DNA of 64,000 nt from Symsagittifera roscoffensis. Its lineage: Eukaryota; Xenacoelomorpha; Acoela; Convolutidae. The position numbers were made by a program, and so were the translations under genes. The notes under the pieces were generated by a model, which was given only the letters and a program-made list of their open reading frames with translations, made no database searches and had not been told where the DNA came from. This document shows positions 57,280-64,000 of the stretch, one piece after another; position 1 is the first letter of the stretch, and each line of letters starts with the position of its first letter. The stretch covers positions 17,458,660 through 17,522,659 of the forward strand of contig NC_087069.1 in NCBI RefSeq assembly GCF_963678635.1, written 5' to 3'.

Positions 57280-58020
57280 TTAAACTAACATTTCAAATTT
57301 GGACATACAAGAACGAACAACGAAAATTTGTCGCAATTTTTAAGAACTTGAACAATTAGCAGAACTATTACTCAAATACCCAATGGTTTATGCCACATCT
57401 AGATTTTATTCTGGATGCTCACTTAAAAAAATGGACAAAATTTTACAACTGTTGATATGAACATCGCGTTCAATCAAATGCCATTAGACAAACAATCACG
57501 GCGTCTAACACAATTCGCAATTGGAAATCCACAATACGTGTTTATTAGACTTTTCTACGGAATTTCCATAGTACGAAATGCTTTTCCAGCATTTGTGAGC
57601 AAAATTATTTGAACACTCATTCTCAGTAAAAATGTTATAACATATCTAGACGATATTTTCATGCAATCACAAACAAAACACGAAATGTTTAAAGTATTAG
57701 AAAAAATATCTCCAAATCTTACTCAAAGAAAACATGGAAGCAGCCCAAGTTAAATCATATTGCTTTCTCACCTGTGTTAAATTCCTTGGACATATTATTG
57801 AGGGAAATTTATTCATTCCAATAAAATCTATAGATGCTATAATAAAACTTCAGCCTCCATCAAACATATGAAGAAAATCCAAGAGTTTGTTTATAAAATG
57901 CAATTACATTTAAGACAGTTTTATAATGTCCTTAGACAACAAAATAAAAGAATTTGTTTATAAAATGCAATTACGTTTAAGACAGTTTTATAATATCCTT
58001 AGACAACAAAACAAATTTCA
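57280..58020 (+). pseudogene. pol: reverse transcriptase of LTR element 3
   Basis: Palm motifs are readable: FTTVDMNIAFNQMPL near 57440, RRLTQFAIGNPQYVFIRLFY near 57500-57560, YLDDIF (YxDD) near 57640, and VKFLGHIIEGNLFIPIKS near 57775-57840, the diagnostic gypsy thumb strand. Stops and frame changes are frequent. A 67-bp tandem duplication (57883-57949 and 57950-58016) falls in the connection region and by itself shifts frame. Confidence 0.8.
57883..58016. repeat. 67-bp tandem duplication inside pol
   Basis: GA(G/A)TTTGTTTATAAAATGC to ACAACAAAA repeated directly, copies at 57883 and 57950, a few substitutions apart. Length not divisible by three, so it inactivates the frame. Confidence 0.92.
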
Positions 58021-58079
58021 ATGGAAATTGGAACACCAAAAACATTTCGAAGAAATAAAGATTCTCCTCACTGAATAAA

Positions 58080-58540
58080 TATCGACTCCGATCCCAGATC
58101 CAGGTCAATCAAAATATGTTACGTGTGACGCTTCAAATTTTCGAATTGGCGCAGCTTTATTACAATCATACAAAATAAATAAACTAAACCTTATCTCACC
58201 ACCTCATGAAATTTTACACAATTCTACACTTATGAGAGAATGAAAAGCTGAAATATATACTCTTACAGGTTATGGATTTTCAACCCTTGAATCAAAACAT
58301 CAAACAGTTTTAATTACAAATCATCAACCTATAGTTTTCCTATTGGAATTCAAATATACGGCGAAAACTGATCTCGACAATGCACAAATAAATAATTTGC
58401 AAAATTTCCCATTGTAGCTTGTTTGCCAAACTAATCATTACGAAGTAGGCTTATTAAGAAAGTCAACAATCGAATCATTACCATATTCGTCTTGGATCAA
58501 AAACAACGCACACCAAAATCCACGCAAAAAAACGTATAAG
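58080..58540 (+). pseudogene. pol: RNase H of LTR element 3
   Basis: KYVTCDASNFRIGAALLQ (catalytic Asp region) near 58110-58165, then a broken stretch, TLESKHQTVLITNHQPIVFLLE near 58285-58350 with Asp-to-Asn change at the usual TDH/TDN motif, and NLQNFPL near 58396. Order matches the gypsy RNase H. Inactive by stops. Confidence 0.75.
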
Positions 58541-58849
58541 AAAGACCTGTTCCCTTAAAAAGAAAAAGAAAACTTAACTGTTAATATAAGTTTATCAGGA
58601 CCCCAGATTTAGATTCCAAACACGCTATAAATTAAATGTTTAAATTACAAGACCCGTTAGATAATATACCCCACTTAAAAACAGAAACTGAAAACACTTT
58701 TGACCAGTTACAGAAAAGATATCACAAGAACTACTACAATAACTTGTCTCTTTCATTGGTCAACTCAAATCTTGGCACAAATATAAAACAAAACCTGTAA
58801 AAGCAGATAGCACAATTCTAGGAAATAAAACACTTCTTAATTATTTTTT

Positions 58850-60120
58850 AAAAATGATAAACACAACAATTAATGAGAATACTGACGTCTTGGAACTTCA
58901 AACCTCTGAACTAAAAGTACCCTATCTACCATTGAGTATGATATTCCTAGCATTTCTCATGTCACATTCTTCAACTACAAAAGGACATGCAGGATCAGAA
59001 AAAAACATAGTCCAATTTTGTTCAAAAATTTTAATTTGGGAAGGCACCAAGTTGGATAAAAACTCTATGTAACGATTGCATAACATGTCAATTGAATAAA
59101 TCATTTCCACACAAAATACAATTGGCAGAAAAACAAGACTTTAAAGGACAACAGTTATATTTCAAGCAAAGAATCTAATTTGATACAAAAGGCCTTCCTC
59201 TGAAGGATATTCATTTGATTGTAATAGTTAATGAAATTGCTCAGTATGTAGCACTCAATCCTGTAATTACTGGTAACGCTTATTTTGCATGTACAAAACT
59301 TCACGAACCTTGGATAGCTAAATTTGGATTACCAGAAATCCTTGTCACAGACAATGGCACTGAATTCATAAAAAATGAACTCATCACACTATTCCATCTT
59401 TATAAGGTTAAACATAAGCGCCAAACAATTCATGCCCCATGGACTAAAGGTATAGCCGAAGGTATGAACCATTCACTACAGGAATAAATCAGCTGGATCA
59501 TTGATGGAAATGATAATAAATATAACGAACGAATAACTGACGTGAAACTATTCCCCTTAGATTATAATTCACAAACAACAACAACTCTAGGAATATTGCC
59601 CTAGGTAGCGGTTTTTAATCGAAAACCACAAAAACCGATAATGTTCGCAGCAAATTCCCCCAAAAATGCACAAAGTTATTGTCAACCTACAAAAGAATCA
59701 ATTTGTTAAAATCTACCATCACATACGCACGATGAAGATCTTTTTCATCACCCGCAAATCTTAAAATTAGCTTCGGCCACACATACGAAATGGACTTCAA
59801 ACCGAGATAAAAAACAAAATGAAATTGATCAAAAAGTAGCCAAAAAACTATTACAAAGACAGAATATTCAGTCACAAATTAATTCACGATTCACACCAGC
59901 TACAAACTTAAAAGTTGGAATATATGTTTCAAAACTAAATTTACTGACACAAAAAGGAATATCTAAAAAATTACAATCGATCCGAAAAGGGCCTTTTCTA
60001 ATAATTATTGATGAACTCACTGATGTTACACAAAAACTTATTAATTCAAACAAAAAAGAAACAGTTCAAATTCGAAATAAACTTTTACCATATTACCCAA
60101 AAGAACACGCCCATCGCAGA
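58850..60120 (+). pseudogene. pol: integrase of LTR element 3 with GPF-like tail
   Basis: The zinc-binding part reads HSSTTKGHAG near 58966 and CNDCITCQLNK near 59068 (HHCC type). The catalytic core reads GLPEILVTDNGTEF near 59330-59370 (second Asp), then KHKRQTIHAPWTKGIAEGMNHSLQE with the Glu of DDE. The tail near 59895-60115 reads KVGIYVSKLN, KGISKKLQSIRKGPFLIIID and IRNKLLPYY, a GPY/F-type domain. Several stops are present. It follows RNase H, as in Ty3/gypsy. Confidence 0.8.
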
Positions 60121-60654
60121 TAACTCAAGACAATTCAGACAACAATCATCAACAAAATCAAAAAAAAATCATCCATCAACGTACAAAAACAAAAAACTAA
60201 TCAAATGAAAATACTTCACCGAAAAGTCAAGAAATGAACAAAAAACAAATACGTGAAAAACAAAAAATTAATAGTAAATTAGCAGAACACATTTACCACA
60301 AGAAACAAAAGAAAAGTCGCAAGCAAACCGTCACTCCAAAATCAACCACGGAAAGATTACAAAACTTTCAACCCGGAATCTAAAATATTGAAGAAAGTTT
60401 AATTTCAGAAACCTCTTCCTAACTAATTAAATACATAAATTAGTATCAAACATTTCTTTTTTTCATGTTTCATGTTTCATTTTAAGTAGGATCCTGAATA
60501 ACTAGTTCAAATTCAAAAGATCAGAATCAATTCAAAATATTGCCCAACTTTGTTACCACTTCATTAGACGACAAACTGCTTTTCCATACAAATATGAAAC
60601 TGTAACTAAAAGACCTAGAGGTGAAAAAAAGCACAACACTCATATTTGACAACT

Positions 60655-60715
<61 letters not shown>

Positions 60716-61374
60716 GTAAATATATAAGTGTTACAAACCTCCTCTATCAACCGGTACAAAAATGAACAATATTGTCTCAATTTGTACCCTAAATTTCCCC
60801 CAAGGAAAAATTTTGAATAAGCCTAAAGAAAAAATCCGACATGATCATTTAGCGTAAAGTCCAAAACCCCCAACCATCCTTAAAAAACAACTAGGAAGCT
60901 CTTTCCTAGACCTCCAGACTTCTCCTCACGAAAAGTTGTCCATATCTAACCCACTTGTCAAAAATCATAAAACAATCTGGCCACAGTCGAATTTAGTTTC
61001 GAAAAACAAAAAAAATAATTCGACGCAACAAATCATTTTTCAAATACTTCTCTCTCCAACAGTTCAGTATCTAAAACAATAACTTCAAAACTTCTTTCAA
61101 TTTTCACGATCTTTGTTCATCTTAGTATATTTTTTATAATAGATACCCTTGAAAAATTCCTTATGCTCTGTTTTTTCATAATTTTTTGCACTTATTTTTA
61201 ATTTTTTCCTCAAAAAGGCCTACCTTAAATTCTCAAAAATCCATGACCACCTACTCAGGTACGATATTTCAACAACTATTTGAAAATTGAAATTTTTATT
61301 CAATAAGAAAGACATCTTGCTTTTTTGGTAATTTTTGTCACCTTCCTTGTTTCCTTAATTTCGACAAAATGTAA
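60121..61374 (+). other. post-pol spacer of LTR element 3
   Basis: Lys/Gln-rich tail frames to about 60420, then non-coding. From about 60800 it aligns with the leader region of element 1 (AGCCTAAAG, ACCCACTTGTCAAAAA, CAGGTACGATA words). CTCAGGTACGAT (61255) and TTCACAGGTACGAT in element 1 match across a possible splice-acceptor-like CAG|GT. Confidence 0.5.
60655..60724. repeat. (TA)n microsatellite
   Basis: About 50 uninterrupted bases of alternating TA, flanked by imperfect TATATTTATATATG, inside element 3. Confidence 0.97.
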
Positions 61375-61467
61375 ATGTATATGAAAACATTAATCACCTT
61401 TGCACTAGCAACAATTCTCTTAATTCTTTTTGTAGAAGAATATTCCGAAACATTCCGAAATTGCTAA
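61375..61467 (+). CDS. 30-aa membrane microprotein ORF, LTR element 3
   Basis: ATG 61375 to TAA 61465-61467: MYMKTL, hydrophobic ITFALATILLILF, polar tail ending RNC. Identical hydrophobic core to the element 1 microORF, encoded with 8 differences in 13 codons, all synonymous. It is still open here although every major gene of this element is broken. Predicted single-pass membrane peptide, or N-terminal anchor of the Pro-rich ORF that follows. Confidence 0.65.
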   Translation: MYMKTLITFALATILLILFVEEYSETFRNC

Positions 61468-62550
61468 CCTACAACCAACCAAACAGTCCTCACCGACTAC
61501 AACATCCAAAGAACTCCAAAACAATAACAACGTCTAGTCAAACAAACCAACTTCAATCATCAAAACGCTTTTCATTTCAAGACAGTCCCCACACATTCGA
61601 AGAAAGACACGCGTTTTTATCTGAACCTTTGATACCAGTAGTCTGCCACCCACATCTAAGTGAACCACAAAACAAAACAACGTATAACATCTATCCTTCC
61701 CTCCAAAAAGATCTTAAAAAAACAAGACATCTGAGTCAAAACCAAAATCTAACTTCTACAATAAAAAGACAAATATTCTATCAATAACGAAATAGAAATT
61801 TCGCAACACCCAGAGTTCAATTTAATATACCCATATCACCGTCTTCAATCCTTTAGTAACCCCCATCATTAAAAACAACTTCACGACAAAAAACTCCAAA
61901 AATCCCATCGGATTATTTAGGATCAAACCCCACTTCTGAACAATTTCGTGAAAAATCCTTTCAACCCTCCCACTTCTACACAATGTCTTCCACATTGGAG
62001 GAGACAAGCATTCAATCAAGGTCAACCAAATTTATTAAACGATCCCATAGATATATCATACGATACATCCTAGTCACTACCTTTAACCCCCTCAACAATA
62101 AAACAAGTTCCTTTACAACATTTCCACAAAATTTCCCTACAAACTTAGACGAAAGATATTGAGAAGTTTTAGCTAGTAACTAATCTCTACGATTAGATTG
62201 GAACACATTCGTAGCACCTGTCACCTATTTGGTCAACATCTTGATATCAATAGATAACATAATTGGCCATTAAACAGATTACAATACAGACACGATATCC
62301 ACAAAGACATACAGGAACACAATATACGGATTCTTACGCACGACAATATAACACTTAAATTTGAAACAACTGTAAAAAAACATAATTTAATCCATGATCC
62401 ACTACCCCTAATTCCACCAAATATAACAGCTCAATCTTTATCTCCCCCATTTATTACAACAGAACTTATCTATAAATAGGATAGATATACAAAAAAAACA
62501 CTTGAACATGTAACATCTCATAACACAGAATCAGGACTCTCTTAGTTATG
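61461..62550 (+). pseudogene. Pro/Ser-rich pre-envelope ORF, LTR element 3
   Basis: The frame 61461-61787 (108 codons) includes PHTFEERHAFLSEP and LSEPQNKTTYNIYPSL, matching element 1. Further down, other frames give GH..DYNT-like and PPNITAQSLSPPFITTE segments (62260-62480) matching the element 1 frame 33191-32853. So the protein ran up to the envelope start. Broken by many stops. Function unknown. Confidence 0.5.
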
Positions 62551-62579
62551 TAACTTTCAGTAGTTCTTTCCATAAAACT

Positions 62580-64000
62580 TTTTCCCCTTGTTCTTTCAGA
62601 ACCTACATCCATCAAAATCTCTCCTCTCCAACAGGACCACAAGACCTACTAGTTACACAATATGATCATGAAGAAAAAGAACAAAAAACACTAAATAGAT
62701 ACACCATAAACCAAATAAACCAATGCGAATCTGAACCACTAAAAATAGAATCAACAAAAATAGTAGCAACACTCTATTCAAAAGCACGAGCTACAGCCTT
62801 AAGAGGATATAAATTTACAGCGAAGCTTTCAGAAAAAATAAATACATTGTTCCCAAGTCTCGAATGGAAACAAAAATAGGCTCGACCACGAATCGTTTTA
62901 CCAAAACAACATCGAAGACTCTAACATCCTAGCCCTGAAGACTGTAAAAACGAACTAAAACAATTTAAAATAACTGCGAATAAAGGCACGAGTCGTAAAC
63001 TTGTAAAGTTTCGAGTCTTTCCAGATTCTGCATATCAAGCAGAGCCTGAAAAAATCCAAGGTCAAATAAAAGACGATAAATACCCGTTGCACGGCGCACA
63101 CGGACGTTTAACTGATGATCTACACGATAAAAATTGGATAAATAACCCTTCCAAATGTAAAGCAGACACGAAATCAAACCATACCATGAAATAACGTTTT
63201 TTAATTGGAAAATTCAATGTAAAAAAGTACAATCAACACGAGATTTAAAAGACGACACTATATTATATCAAGGAAAAACGATCAAGGTTTTTGAAAAACT
63301 TACCTTCCAAAAACGATCAAGGTTTTTGCGATCTTACCACTCGAACTCAGGCAACCATTGTTTGGTTCCCTAAAGACACATGTACCACATTTCAAGCTGC
63401 TGAAATTCACGCAAGAATGATTAAATTTCATCAGAAATTCTTCACTATTTCAGTTCCGTTTGAAAAAGTAAGCTCAATAAAATAAGGTCGGAAAATGTAT
63501 AAAAATTTTGATTGAATAGAAAACAAGTTAACACGTTTTAAATTTTACCCTGAAACAGAAGTCGTTTGCAAATATACTGCACTACTTTATAAAACACAAT
63601 ACTCAGAATTTCTTGTCGAATACGAAAAAGGTTTCGATGTATAAACAGGAATATTAAATCATTAACACGGCTCAACCGTACCAAAGTTGCAACGACGTAC
63701 TATACTTGTACTAAAAAATATCACCATCATACGTTTTTGACAATAAACGATGTATTAAAAGAATCCCAATTTTCTACAAAAACACAGTAAGTTTTGTTGA
63801 CATACTTTCCAGACGCACAAATTTTTCAGTAAAAGACGTCCCATGTGGATCTGAAAACAGCCACAAATTAGTACAGCTAAACCTAAACGAAGATAAAGAC
63901 TACCTTCTCACCCACAACCTACTCTTACGCCACCATTAAAAAATTTCTCACCAGAAAGCAGCAGAGCCATCGCTCGTAACCCAAAAAAAGACTTAAAACC
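62580..64000 (+). pseudogene. env: envelope gene of LTR element 3, chuvirus-like, partial and broken
   Basis: Fragments in all three frames follow element 1's envelope in order, from the first Cys-rich segment (about 62630-63190) through the segment with the PKDTC motif (frame 63291-63485) to the region before the CELER motif at the window end. Stops and frameshifts are too many for function. The similarity to element 1 is close, and to element 2 only by motif. The remainder and the 3' LTR lie beyond the window. Confidence 0.6.

Larger units (their letters stand above)
52131..64000 (+). mobile_element. LTR element 3: giant, decayed gag-pol-env Ty3/gypsy-family element (3' end outside)
   Basis: From the 5' LTR the order is primer site, long leader, gag with zinc knuckle, protease, RT, RNase H, integrase with GPF-like tail, membrane microORF, Pro-rich ORF and envelope, which runs off the window. 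The order PR-RT-RH-IN and the RT/IN motifs indicate Ty3/gypsy. Projecting from element 1, the full copy would be about 17 kb, unusually long. Many stops and frameshifts show it is inactive. Confidence 0.85.

Overview
This window looks like a piece of a eukaryotic, most likely invertebrate animal, chromosome. It is AT-rich, its host-type exons are separated by short GT-AG introns of 75-80 bp, it carries relics of a JmjC protein and an SNM1/Artemis-type nuclease, and most of it is transposable-element sequence, including LTR retrotransposons with an envelope gene. I saw nothing bacterial and cannot name the species.

Layout. 1-5.4 kb: the only recognisable host-type genes, a four-exon JmjC-domain gene (frame-broken in exon 3), a possible acidic/RG-rich gene, and a decayed SNM1/Artemis-like metallo-beta-lactamase pseudogene. 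5.4-11 kb: degenerate short repeats, including arrays of a self-complementary ATCGATTATAA-type motif around one plausible orphan exon, and a 48-bp imperfect palindrome. 11-23.8 kb: a ladder of nested tandem duplications whose segment B carries the RNase H and integrase tail of a reverse-strand Ty3/gypsy-like element. The gag-protease-RT part of that element lies at 24-26.2 kb. 26.46-35.42 kb: LTR element 1 (reverse strand, 4-bp target duplication ATAG), which lacks gag-pol but keeps an envelope gene and flanking accessory ORFs. It is inserted inside a small non-coding Helentron-like (HINE-like) repeat. 35.7-39.4 kb: sparse sequence with one good orphan exon. 39.6-45.1 kb: LTR element 2 (forward), with a gag fragment, a broken envelope gene and a post-envelope ORF but no pol. 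45.1-50.5 kb: four more HINE-like copies and a 1.6-kb terminal-inverted-repeat element made largely of ATCGATTTAAA arrays. 52.13 kb to the window end: LTR element 3 (forward), a very large, heavily mutated relative of element 1 that still shows gag, zinc knuckle, protease, RT, RNase H, integrase, pre-envelope ORFs and the start of the envelope gene. Its 3' LTR lies outside the window.

The most interesting biology is the envelope-bearing Ty3/gypsy family. Elements 1 and 3 share LTRs, a primer-binding site and an unusual pre-envelope module: a 30-34-codon membrane microprotein (13 identical residues encoded with 8 synonymous and no non-synonymous differences) followed by a Pro/Ser-rich ORF with a FEERHA...LSEP signature. 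The envelope pattern is most like glycoproteins of chuviruses (negative-strand RNA viruses). Elements 1 and 2 have each lost pol while keeping envelope and downstream ORFs. All element genes show stops or frameshifts, so in this window they look like fossils.

All family assignments come from reading translations by eye. No database search was run.
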